Assembly (NCBI GenBank): GCA_031253545.1
Contig: JAIRWH010000062.1
Coordinates: 1-50,781 of the forward strand
Origin: Oscillospiraceae bacterium
GTDB taxonomy: Bacteria > Bacillota > Clostridia > Oscillospirales > UBA929
Reading direction: 5' to 3'
Length of the DNA stretch: 50,781 nt
Positions 15,144-27,210 of this stretch are shown one piece after another. Position numbers and translations under genes: made by a program. The stretch's first letter is position 1. Each line of letters begins with the position of its first letter. The notes beneath the pieces were generated by a model. That model was not told the DNA's origin, did not search any database, and saw nothing but the letters and a program-made list of their open reading frames with translations.

Positions 15144-16787
15144 ATGTTCGGCAAAGGGGTAAGGTCAAGGATAATACTTCCCACGGTCATTGTCATCATC
15201 GCCCTGACCACGGTGACCAACATCACGCTGCTTTCGAGGTACGCCGCTCTCGGCGACGAACTCGCCGCAAGCAGCCTGAGCGTGGGCGCGCACAACTTGG
15301 CCGCCTACCTCGCGGACTTGCGCCTGCGCACACGCGCCGCCGCCGCGGGCGTGGCGGGCAATCCGGAAATATCACGCGCGCTTGCCGCGGGCGACGTTTC
15401 CGTGCCGGAGACCGTGCTGAGTTTGGCGTTGGAGCTGTATGAGGTGGACCACATCTTCATCTGCGACAAAGAAGGCAACGCGCTGCAAAACACGCGGCCC
15501 GGCGCGCCCGCCGGCGACGACCTGCCGCCGCTCACGGCGCACGACGCCTTGGCGGGCGTTGTCTCCACCCATTACGAACAGACTTCACACACAAAGCTCG
15601 CCATGCACTCCGGCGCGCCCGTATACGGCGAGGCCGGCGAAATTATAGGCTCCGTGGTGGCGGGTATGCGGCTCGACACCCTCGCCGCCGCCGAGGAAAT
15701 GAAGCTGCTGCTCGGCGTGGAGGTATCGGTCTACGCGGACGGGCAGCGCGTCGTCTCCACTTTGGGTTACGGTGCCGAAGAGCGGCACAGGAGCGAATAC
15801 TTCCCGCTATACGACCGCGCGGGCGACTCCTTCGCCTCCATTTGCCTGAGTGTGCCGCTGGAAAGCCGGCGCAGGGAGCGGGCGGAGTTTATAAGGGCGG
15901 GCGTGTTTGTCGGCGCGGCGGGTTTGGCGGCGGTCTTGGCGCTGATGTACTTCCTCATCTCCGGCGTGGGAAAGCCCATGATAGCCCTGGCGAAGAACAT
16001 GGAGCGCTTTGCCGAGGGCGACCTGTCTTTCAAGATTGAGCCGAAGGGCGGCGGCGAACTGGCGAGGTTAGAGCGCTCGCTGCTCAAGGCGGTGGACACC
16101 ATACGCTCGCTTCTCGGCGGTATTCAGGAGATGATAATACGGCAGGAAAAAGGCAATACGGACTACATATTAGACCACACCGCCTTCAAGGGCGACTATA
16201 AACTGCTCGCCGTCAGCATCTCGCGCCTTTCCTCGCTCGGTATGCGCGACCATCTCACCGGCCTGCCAAACAGGCGCAGCTTCGATAACCGCATAACCGC
16301 CGAGTGGAACCGCGCCCGCCGCGACGGCACGGTGCTGAGCGTGTTAATGCTCGACTTAGACAGGTTTAAGCAATACAACGACACTTACGGCCACAAGCAA
16401 GGCGACGAGGCGCTCAAAGCCGTGGCGGCCACGCTTTCCCGTTCGGTGAAGCGCACGGGCGACTTCGTGGCGCGCTGGGGCGGCGAGGAGTTTGTGGCGC
16501 TGCTGGCGGACACAAGCTCGGAAGGCGCCGCCTCGCTGGCGGAGGTAATCAGGGCAAGCGTGGAAAACCTTGTCATAAATACCCTTGATGCCCTCAACGC
16601 GGAAGGCGGCGACAAAATAACCGTGAGCGTGGGTGTCTGCACCCAAAGACCCCGCCTCCAAAGCTGCCCGGACGAACTGATAGCCAAGGCCGACGAGGCG
16701 CTCTATGCCGCGAAAAGCGCGGGCAGAAACAGGGTGAGCGTTGTGAAGCCCCCGCCCCCCGTTCCCCCGCAACCCCCCGTCTGCTGA
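15144..16787 (+). CDS. Membrane-bound diguanylate cyclase (Cache-like sensor, HAMP, GGDEF)
   Basis: Two TM segments, MRDHLTGLPNRRSFDN, RTGDFVARWGGEEF (GGEEF plus RxxD I-site). Confidence 0.92.
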   Translation: MFGKGVRSRIILPTVIVIIALTTVTNITLLSRYAALGDELAASSLSVGAHNLAAYLADLRLRTRAAAAGVAGNPEISRALAAGDVSVPETVLSLALELYEVDHIFICDKEGNALQNTRPGAPAGDDLPPLTAHDALAGVVSTHYEQTSHTKLAMHSGAPVYGEAGEIIGSVVAGMRLDTLAAAEEMKLLLGVEVSVYADGQRVVSTLGYGAEERHRSEYFPLYDRAGDSFASICLSVPLESRRRERAEFIRAGVFVGAAGLAAVLALMYFLISGVGKPMIALAKNMERFAEGDLSFKIEPKGGGELARLERSLLKAVDTIRSLLGGIQEMIIRQEKGNTDYILDHTAFKGDYKLLAVSISRLSSLGMRDHLTGLPNRRSFDNRITAEWNRARRDGTVLSVLMLDLDRFKQYNDTYGHKQGDEALKAVAATLSRSVKRTGDFVARWGGEEFVALLADTSSEGAASLAEVIRASVENLVINTLDALNAEGGDKITVSVGVCTQRPRLQSCPDELIAKADEALYAAKSAGRNRVSVVKPPPPVPPQPPVC

Positions 16788-16809
16788 CAACTAACAACTA
16801 AAACTAACC
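16784..16809 (-). repeat. Heptad repeat array C (inverted relative to A/B)
   Basis: ctgacaactaacaactaaaactaacc. Confidence 0.8.
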
Positions 16810-16821
16810 GCCCTTTGTCCC

Positions 16822-16871
16822 CGGCGAAAAACGGCGAAAAGCGGCGAAAAGCGGCGGGAAACGGCGGAAAG
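16822..16871. repeat. Five tandem 10-bp units CGGCGAAAAR
   Basis: cggcgaaaaa cggcgaaaag cggcgaaaag cggcgggaaa cggcggaaag. Confidence 0.85.
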
Positions 16872-17194
16872 TAGGGACAGTCAAGGTCCAAAGGTTTCCC
16901 CCGCTTTCCCCCTGCGGAACAACGGTAACGCGCCTTGTCAAGGCCATAAGCAATATTCCCCATGACAAACCGGGTCATATAATCTGAATAAGCATAAGAC
17001 AAAACGGGACACCGCCCCCGTTTGCTCCCCGTGTCCCTTCCCGTCCCTTTACTTTCCCCGCCCATCGGGGGTACAATGTCCGCATACCCACGCACGCGCA
17101 TACGCGCACACACACCCACGCGGCGGCGCGGGCCCGCGCGCGAGACGGAGGGACAAAGCGGGACCCGCCCCGCAACGCCCGTTTCTCATTTTCC

Positions 17195-17223
17195 TTTACA
17201 ATGATGAATGAGCGTGGTATAAT
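17195..17223 (+). promoter_or_regulatory. nifJ promoter
   Basis: TTTACA(17195-17200)-17-TATAAT(17218-17223). Confidence 0.7.
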
Positions 17224-17267
17224 ACCCCTTGGCATACCTACTGAAATTATTGGGAGGTACAGCTTCA

Positions 17268-20894
<3,627 letters not shown>

Positions 20895-20897
20895 GCC

Positions 20898-21680
20898 GTG
20901 TCCGTCCTGCTCATAGTCGGCGGGGCAATGGCTCTCATCTTCGGCGCGCTCGCGCTTTGGGCGTTTCGGAGCCGTAAACCGGTGCATTTCCGGTCCGGCT
21001 CCGTGGTGCGCCCGGAGGAGATTACCGACATACCCGCCTACAACCGCGCCTGCGGCGTGATGTTCGCCCTCTACGGCGCGTCGTTTCTCCCCTCGTGCCT
21101 GCTCACGCTCATCAACGTGGCGCTCGGCGTCACAGCGTTCGCATTGGCGGCCACGGCGGGCGTTGTGCCGCTCGTTGTCGCCTACAAACGCATATATAAT
21201 AAATACAAAGCCGCGCCCGCAGACGGAGTTGAAGCCCCGGCGCCCAGACCCATGGCCGTGAAAATCGCCTACGGGCTGGGCATCGCGCTCTCGCTCGCGC
21301 TCGTGGCGGGTCTTGCGTGGCTGCTCGGCTCCGGCATGTCCGACCCTGCCATGACGGTGGACGGCGAGGGGCTGCATATCTCCGGCGTATACGGCCTCAC
21401 CGTGCCCCTTGGCAACATCACGGAAGTCACGCTCATAGAGCAAAGCATACGGCAAATCGGCGGCCTCGGCTCAAGGGTAAACGGCGTGGGCGGCATAGGC
21501 GACGTATTGAAAGGCCACTTTTCCGGCTCTCTGGGCAACACCCTTGTGTTTCTGCGCGCGGATTCCTCGCCCACCCTGCGTGTCGAGCGCGCCGACGGCG
21601 GCGATATATACATCAGTTTCGCCAATGGCGAAAAGACCCGCGCGCTGCACGGCGAACTGGCAGCCGCGCTCGGCCGATGA
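20898..21680 (+). CDS. Membrane protein with C-terminal PH-like domain
   Basis: Multiple TM segments, YNRACGVMFALYGA, C-terminal beta-rich region. Confidence 0.5.
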   Translation: MSVLLIVGGAMALIFGALALWAFRSRKPVHFRSGSVVRPEEITDIPAYNRACGVMFALYGASFLPSCLLTLINVALGVTAFALAATAGVVPLVVAYKRIYNKYKAAPADGVEAPAPRPMAVKIAYGLGIALSLALVAGLAWLLGSGMSDPAMTVDGEGLHISGVYGLTVPLGNITEVTLIEQSIRQIGGLGSRVNGVGGIGDVLKGHFSGSLGNTLVFLRADSSPTLRVERADGGDIYISFANGEKTRALHGELAAALGR

Positions 21681-21683
21681 AAT

Positions 21684-21956
21684 ATGCCCACAAAAATCTT
21701 TGAGGTTATAATGCTCCTGTGCTTCGGGGCGGCATGGCCGTTTTCGGTCTACCGCTCCGTTCGTGCGCGCACGGCAAAAGGCAAGAGCCTTGTGTTCCTG
21801 CTCGCGCTCATAGCCGGGTATATCTGCGGCATCGTCAACAATCTGCTCCACGGGGCAAACTATGTGCTGGCCTTCTACGGCCTCAATTTACTGCTTGTGT
21901 CGGCGGACACGGTTTTGTACTTCATAAACCGCCGCATAGACGCTTCGCGCGGCTAA
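21684..21956 (+). CDS. Small membrane protein (3-4 TM)
   Basis: Hydrophobic 90-aa ORF directly downstream of 20898-21680. Confidence 0.5.
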   Translation: MPTKIFEVIMLLCFGAAWPFSVYRSVRARTAKGKSLVFLLALIAGYICGIVNNLLHGANYVLAFYGLNLLLVSADTVLYFINRRIDASRG

Positions 21957-22035
21957 CCGCTCGCCGCGGCCGCTCTGTTTCCCCGCGAGTCAAACCGGCC
22001 GGCTTTGCCGCAGTTTCCGCGTCCACGCCCATATC

Positions 22036-22133
22036 CATGCCCCCCTACCCGCCGCGGGTCGCCACGCCCGCTATGAGGTACGCCGAGATAAAGCCGTCTA
22101 AGTCGCCGTCCATCACGGCGTTGATGTTGCCCG
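22036..22133. repeat. 98-bp direct repeat, distal copy of prfB 3' end
   Basis: Identical to 22682-22779. Confidence 0.95.
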
Positions 22134-22340
22134 CCTGTATCTCTCAAGGGCGCTGAGCTCATCGGCATCCAATTCAAGGAAGTCCGTTTCTCTGTTGCAA
22201 ATACTTTCAATCATTCCGGCCGCGTCTTCCGGGCTGTAATGCACGGTAATCGAAAACCCGTTTTCCTTAATCTTCCGGGCATAAGGATTTCTGCGGGCTT
22301 TGGCAAAATCAGTGACCTCTTTAATTTCAAGGGTTTCCAT
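22113..22340 (-). CDS. Putative antitoxin partner of BrnT-like toxin
   Basis: METLEIKEVTDFAKARRNPYARKIKENGFSITVHYSPED...; overlaps toxin 3' end; last 6 residues encoded in the prfB repeat. Confidence 0.55.
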   Translation of the reverse strand: METLEIKEVTDFAKARRNPYARKIKENGFSITVHYSPEDAAGMIESICNRETDFLELDADELSALERYRRATSTP

Positions 22341-22638
22341 TACAAACAGCCTCCATAGAGCCTTGCTCCGTCTTTGTCGCTTTCCTCGCGGAAATAATCC
22401 TGATAACATCTCCGTTTTCCCTGTAGCAGTGGCAAACCGTGAGCAGGCGATAATTTTTGCCGAAACCTATGATAATAAACCTGTTTTCGTCCCGCGAGTG
22501 CCCGTCGTCGTCGAAAAGCAGGGCATTGGGGTCGAAGAACACGGTGGCGGCGACTTTGAACGGTATGCCATGCTTTTCAATGTTGGAGATGTTCTTATCC
22601 CTGTCCCACTCGAACCGCTGGCCTTGGATTTCAAGCAA
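22327..22638 (-). CDS. BrnT-family toxin
   Basis: FEWDRDKNISNIEKHGIPFKVAATVFFDPNAL...VIRIISARKATKTEQ typical of BrnT; TTG start likely. Confidence 0.85.
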   Translation of the reverse strand: MLEIQGQRFEWDRDKNISNIEKHGIPFKVAATVFFDPNALLFDDDGHSRDENRFIIIGFGKNYRLLTVCHCYRENGDVIRIISARKATKTEQGSMEAVCNGNP

Positions 22639-22681
22639 GGGGTATCACGCCTTTACGAACGCGCTTGCTCTCACGGACTCT

Positions 22682-22779
22682 CATGCCCCCCTACCCGCCG
22701 CGGGTCGCCACGCCCGCTATGAGGTACGCCGAGATAAAGCCGTCTAAGTCGCCGTCCATCACGGCGTTGATGTTGCCCG
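22682..22779. repeat. 98-bp direct repeat, prfB-embedded copy
   Basis: Last 28 codons plus stop of prfB and 9 bp beyond; identical to 22036-22133. Confidence 0.95.
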
Positions 22780-23806
22780 TTTCATAGCCCGTGCGGTGGT
22801 CTTTGACCATGGTGTACGGCATGAACACATACGAGCGGATTTGATTGCCCCACTCGATTGCTTTCTGCACTCCCTTTATGTCGTCTATTTTCTCCAAGTG
22901 TTCGCGCTCTTTTACCTCCACAAGTTTGGCTTTGAGCATACGCATGGCCACCTCGCGGTTTTGGTGTTGGCTGCGCTCGTTTTGGCAGGCGGTCACAATG
23001 CCCGTGGGATTGTGGGTAATCCGCACGGCGCTCTCGGTCTTGTTCACATGCTGCCCGCCCGCGCCGCCGGAGCGGTATGTGGTCACGGTGATGTCTTCGT
23101 CGCGAATCTCCACTCCCGCGTCCTCGGGCAGGTCGGGCATGACCTCCACCGCCGCGAACGACGTGTGCCGCCGCCCCGACGCGTCAAACGGCGAAATACG
23201 CACCAAGCGGTGCACCCCGTGCTCGCTTTTCAAGCTGCCGTAGGCGTTGTCGCCCTCTATGAGCAGGGCGGCGTTTTTCAGCCCCGCCTCCTCGCCGTCG
23301 AGGTAATCAAGCACCTTGAAGTCATAGCCCTTGCGTTCCGCCCAGCGCGTGTACATACGGTAGAGCATCTCCGCCCAGTCCTGCGCCTCCGTGCCGCCCG
23401 CGCCCGCGTGGAGCGTCAGAATCGCGCCGCAGGTATCGTATTCGCCGGAAAAGAGCGTGTTCATGCGCGTGCTTTCCAAGTCCGCCACCAAAGACACGAA
23501 GCCCGCCTCAATATCGGGCAGGAGGGAGGCGTCGTCTTCCTCGCGGCCCAGTTCGCAAAGCAACAGCAGGTCCTTCCAGCGCGTGTGCAGCTTTTCGTAG
23601 CTTTCTATCCTGTTTTGCAGCTTTTTCTGTTCTTTCAGTATCTGTTGGGAACGCGAGATGTCGGACCAAAACGTGGCGGCGGCGGTCTCTTTGGCAATCT
23701 TTTCCAATTCCGCCAACGCGTCGTTCAGCTTCAGCCCGCGTGACAGCTCCTCCAAGAGCGGCTTTTGCTCCGCAAGCCGCTGCGTATAGTCTTCGTATTC
23801 AATCAT
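22691..23806 (-). CDS. prfB: Peptide chain release factor 2
   Basis: [34 protein letters not shown]; 371 aa in a single frame. Confidence 0.95.
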   Translation of the reverse strand: MIEYEDYTQRLAEQKPLLEELSRGLKLNDALAELEKIAKETAAATFWSDISRSQQILKEQKKLQNRIESYEKLHTRWKDLLLLCELGREEDDASLLPDIEAGFVSLVADLESTRMNTLFSGEYDTCGAILTLHAGAGGTEAQDWAEMLYRMYTRWAERKGYDFKVLDYLDGEEAGLKNAALLIEGDNAYGSLKSEHGVHRLVRISPFDASGRRHTSFAAVEVMPDLPEDAGVEIRDEDITVTTYRSGGAGGQHVNKTESAVRITHNPTGIVTACQNERSQHQNREVAMRMLKAKLVEVKEREHLEKIDDIKGVQKAIEWGNQIRSYVFMPYTMVKDHRTGYETGNINAVMDGDLDGFISAYLIAGVATRGG

Positions 23807-23861
23807 TCGGCCTCACCTCCGCCTATATTGCCGTGGAAGTCATATAGCGGGAAAGTTTCCC

Positions 23862-23891
23862 GTTTCACTCCCCCGAAAGGGGGAGTGAAAC
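23862..23891. repeat. Perfect 13-bp palindrome with GAAA loop
   Basis: gtttcactccccc-gaaa-gggggagtgaaac. Confidence 0.85.
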
Positions 23892-23954
23892 ATCCCGGCA
23901 CGGTTTTCCCGCAGCTTGTTACCGGGACAACACCACACTAACAACACCATACTA

Positions 23955-25166
23955 TCACATCCCCTTTCGCTTCGTCAAGGTTAGCGCCACCGCCATATTG
24001 CAAAGTGAGAGCGCCCCCGCAAACAAAAAGACATACTGCGGCCCCGCCTCGCGCCAGAGCCACCCGCACAGCAGCGCGCCCGCTATGCTGAGCACATGGT
24101 CCAGCGCCATGCCGAGGCTCAGCGTGGGCGTGATGTCGGACGGCGTTACGGCCACGGAGCGGAGATATACGGCGCGCACCATGCCAAACTGCGCGCTCAT
24201 GCGGTCGGCCATATTCACGGCGAACCCTGCCGCCGCCACCGCCGCCGTAACCGCCAAAGCGCCGGAAGACAGCCGCGCGCTCAACACCCCGTAGGCCGTG
24301 TAAATTACCAAAAAGCAAGCCGCCTCCGCGAGCATCAGCCGCGCTGTGCCGAAGCGGTCTATCCACCGCCCCACGGCGGGCATGAAGAAGATGCCCGCGC
24401 CCGCGCCCGCAATGGCGAGCAGCGCCATATTGTCCGCGCCGAAGCCCATCAGTTCTATGAGCACCCACGGACCGTACACGAGCATTATCTGTTTGCGCGC
24501 GCCGTAGAGCGAGGCGAGCAGGTAAAACACGCCGTATTCGGAGCGGAGCACAACGCGAAAGCGCCCGCGCCCGGCCGTCTTTTCCCCCGCGATACGCCGC
24601 AGGCGCGCGAGCAACACAAAGATTGCCGCGAAGATTGCCGCCGCAATGAGGAAGATTACCTTTACAGGGGTGAAAAACGAGAAGAACCCCGCCCGAAAGC
24701 CGATGAACACAATAACGCCCGCCGCCATGGAAAAGGCGGTGCGCGCGCCGTTGAGCCTGCCAAGCGCCTTGCCCGCCTTGCCTTCCTCTGCCAGCGCAAG
24801 CCCTATGCTGTCCGACAGCGGCATGAAGATATGTTGCCCGAGCGAGAATATAAACAAAAACACAAGCATAACGCCGAAGCGCGGCGTTACCGCCCCAAGC
24901 ACAGTGAGGCCGAAAGCGGCCAAGGCCTGCGCGAGCGCCGCGAGGCGTATGTCGCCGAAGAAGGCGAAAGCGGAGACGATGACCACACAAAGCACACCCG
25001 GCAGTTCGCGCGGCAGCTCAATGAGGCCGCGGGCAAACGCGCCCGTGTTGTAGGCATCTTTATAATAGTTGGCAAGCACGGAGTCGGACAGACCCATGGC
25101 AAGCCCCGTGAGCGCGATAACCGCCGTGTATAGGGCGAACGCTTTTTTGCGCCGCGCCTCAGTCAT
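23955..25166 (-). CDS. MFS transporter
   Basis: ~12 hydrophobic segments; overlaps the end of prs. Confidence 0.75.
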   Translation of the reverse strand: MTEARRKKAFALYTAVIALTGLAMGLSDSVLANYYKDAYNTGAFARGLIELPRELPGVLCVVIVSAFAFFGDIRLAALAQALAAFGLTVLGAVTPRFGVMLVFLFIFSLGQHIFMPLSDSIGLALAEEGKAGKALGRLNGARTAFSMAAGVIVFIGFRAGFFSFFTPVKVIFLIAAAIFAAIFVLLARLRRIAGEKTAGRGRFRVVLRSEYGVFYLLASLYGARKQIMLVYGPWVLIELMGFGADNMALLAIAGAGAGIFFMPAVGRWIDRFGTARLMLAEAACFLVIYTAYGVLSARLSSGALAVTAAVAAAGFAVNMADRMSAQFGMVRAVYLRSVAVTPSDITPTLSLGMALDHVLSIAGALLCGWLWREAGPQYVFLFAGALSLCNMAVALTLTKRKGM

Positions 25167-26292
25167 CAAGGGCGGCTGTGCGCGGCGGCAGGATTTCCTT
25201 TATGCGCGTCACGGGGTCGAGCAGGCCGCTGATGCTCCTGTCGTAGTTGAGTGTGCTCACGAGGTAGGCTATGTATTTTGACATATCCACCTCGCTGTAC
25301 CACTCGCAGCTTTGCAGGCTCGGCGGGCGGTAGACGAGGTTGGTGGTGAAGACGCGCTCAAAAACGCCGCGCTCGTAGGCCCTGTGGAAAACTTCCAAGC
25401 CGTCCGTAAAAAGGCCGAACGTGGCGAATATGAAGATTCTGCGCGCGCCGCGGTCTTTCAGGTCTTCGCTTATGCCGAGTATAGACTCGCCCGTGCTAAT
25501 CATGTCGTCGGCAATAATCACGTCTTTGCCCTCCACGCTCTCGCCGAGGAACTCGTGGCTGACGATGGGGCTGCGGCCTTTGACGACGGTGGTATAATCC
25601 CTGCGCTTATAATACATACCCAAGTTCAGCCCCAGCACGGAGGCGTAGAAGATATTGCGCGTCATCGCTCCTTCGTCGGGCGAAACCACTATGACTTTCT
25701 CCGGGTCTATAACAAACCCCGGCTCGCGCGCGAGCAGCGCCTTCACCATTTGATAATAGGGCTGCACATTCTCAAAGCCCTTGAGCGGTATGGAGTTTTG
25801 CACGCGCGGGTCGTGCGCGTCGAAAGTGATGATGTTTTCCACGCCCATAGCGCAAAGTTCCTGGAGCACCACGGCGCAGTCAAGCGATTCGCGCGCCGTG
25901 CGCCTGTGCTGCCGCCCTTCGTAGAGCATCGGCATTATGACGGTAATGCGCCGCGCTTTGCCGTTGGTGGCGGAGATTATGCGCTTTAAATCCATGAAGT
26001 GGTTGTCCGGGCTCATGGGTATGGTGAGGTTATACATATTGAACGTAACGCCGTAATTAAACATATCCGCCAGCACATAGAGGTCGTAGCCGCGCACGGA
26101 CTGCTCAAACAGCCCCTTGCCCTCGCCTGTGGCAAAGCGCGGGCAGCTCGCGTGCACCACAAACGTGCGCCCCGTGCCCCCGTCGGCCACATCCCAATGC
26201 CGCAGATACGCGTCCACTTTGGCTATCAGTTCCTCGCAGCCGCGCAGACCCACAATGCCGAGCGCGCCGAAAGGCAACGCTTCCGTGACCAT
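25159..26292 (-). CDS. prs: Ribose-phosphate pyrophosphokinase
   Basis: ITVIMPMLYEGRQHRR, ITFDAHDPRVQN, VVSPDEGAMTRN, DVIIADDMISTGES. Confidence 0.9.
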   Translation of the reverse strand: MVTEALPFGALGIVGLRGCEELIAKVDAYLRHWDVADGGTGRTFVVHASCPRFATGEGKGLFEQSVRGYDLYVLADMFNYGVTFNMYNLTIPMSPDNHFMDLKRIISATNGKARRITVIMPMLYEGRQHRRTARESLDCAVVLQELCAMGVENIITFDAHDPRVQNSIPLKGFENVQPYYQMVKALLAREPGFVIDPEKVIVVSPDEGAMTRNIFYASVLGLNLGMYYKRRDYTTVVKGRSPIVSHEFLGESVEGKDVIIADDMISTGESILGISEDLKDRGARRIFIFATFGLFTDGLEVFHRAYERGVFERVFTTNLVYRPPSLQSCEWYSEVDMSKYIAYLVSTLNYDRSISGLLDPVTRIKEILPPRTAALDD

Positions 26293-26344
26293 GACACATA
26301 CCCCCTTGTCGGCGTATCCGAATATCCCTGCCTCTGTGCCGTCG

Positions 26345-27202
26345 CTACCCCGCGTCCCCGCCCTCCGTCGCCCGTTGCGCCGCGGCGGCGAGAAACTGCG
26401 GTATATCCAATGTCTCCGCCCGCGCGTTCGGGTCTATGCCCGCCCGGCGCAGTTGCTGTGCCACGGTTTCCTTGCAAACGCCGAGCGAAGCGGAAAGGGA
26501 GTTTGCCAAGGTCTTGCGCCGGTGGGCAAAAGCGGCGCGCACGAGGGCGAAGAAACGCGCCGCGTCATCGTCCCGCACAAGCGGCCGGGGGCGGCGGGTG
26601 AGCCTTATGACCGCCGAAGTGACGAGCGGGCGCGGGAAAAAGGATTCCGGCGGCACGGTAAAGAGGATTTCACTTTCGCAATAGACCCGCGCGAACACGG
26701 TGAACGCGCCGTATACCCGCGAACCCGGCGGGGAGACAAGCCGTTGCGCCACCTCGCGCTGCACCATGAGCAGCATCACGCCGTATTCGCCCGCCCGCAG
26801 CAACGCCGTGAGCAACGGGGTCGTAACGGCATACGGCAGGTTGCCGCACGCCACGGCGAGGGAATGTTGCCGCGCCAACGCGCCGAGGTCGGTCTTCACA
26901 GCGTCCGCGTGTAGCAAGATGAGTTTGCTTTCGCCTTCGAGTTCCCCGCCCAAAAACGCCGCGAGCGTCGCGTCGCTCTCTATGGCCACCACGGCTTCGG
27001 CGTCTTGCAGCAGCGCCCGCGTCAGCGCGCCCGGCCCCGGCCCGATTTCAAGCGCTCTCGCGCGCGGGGGCAGATGTCGCGCCATGGCCGCCGGCACGGC
27101 GGGGTCTATGAGGAAACTTTGCCCCCTTGCCTTTGAGAAACGGAAACCGAGCGGCATGAGGGTCGCCGTGAGGGCCTTCGGGTCGTATATATCCGTGAGC
27201 AT
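26345..27202 (-). CDS. rsmA: 16S rRNA (adenine-N6,N6)-dimethyltransferase
   Basis: KARGQSFLIDPAV, LEIGPGPGALTRALL, CGNLPYAVTTPLL. Confidence 0.9.
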   Translation of the reverse strand: MLTDIYDPKALTATLMPLGFRFSKARGQSFLIDPAVPAAMARHLPPRARALEIGPGPGALTRALLQDAEAVVAIESDATLAAFLGGELEGESKLILLHADAVKTDLGALARQHSLAVACGNLPYAVTTPLLTALLRAGEYGVMLLMVQREVAQRLVSPPGSRVYGAFTVFARVYCESEILFTVPPESFFPRPLVTSAVIRLTRRPRPLVRDDDAARFFALVRAAFAHRRKTLANSLSASLGVCKETVAQQLRRAGIDPNARAETLDIPQFLAAAAQRATEGGDAG

Positions 27203-27210
27203 GGCGCGCG

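Noticed and set aside
22134-22681. Integrase or transposase in the prfB cassette
   Set aside because: All open frames are accounted for by the TA pair and their shadows; mobility enzyme must be in trans, if any.
22300-22722. 140-aa plus-strand ORF across the TA cassette
   Set aside because: Opposite strand to a clear BrnT-like ORF; no motif.
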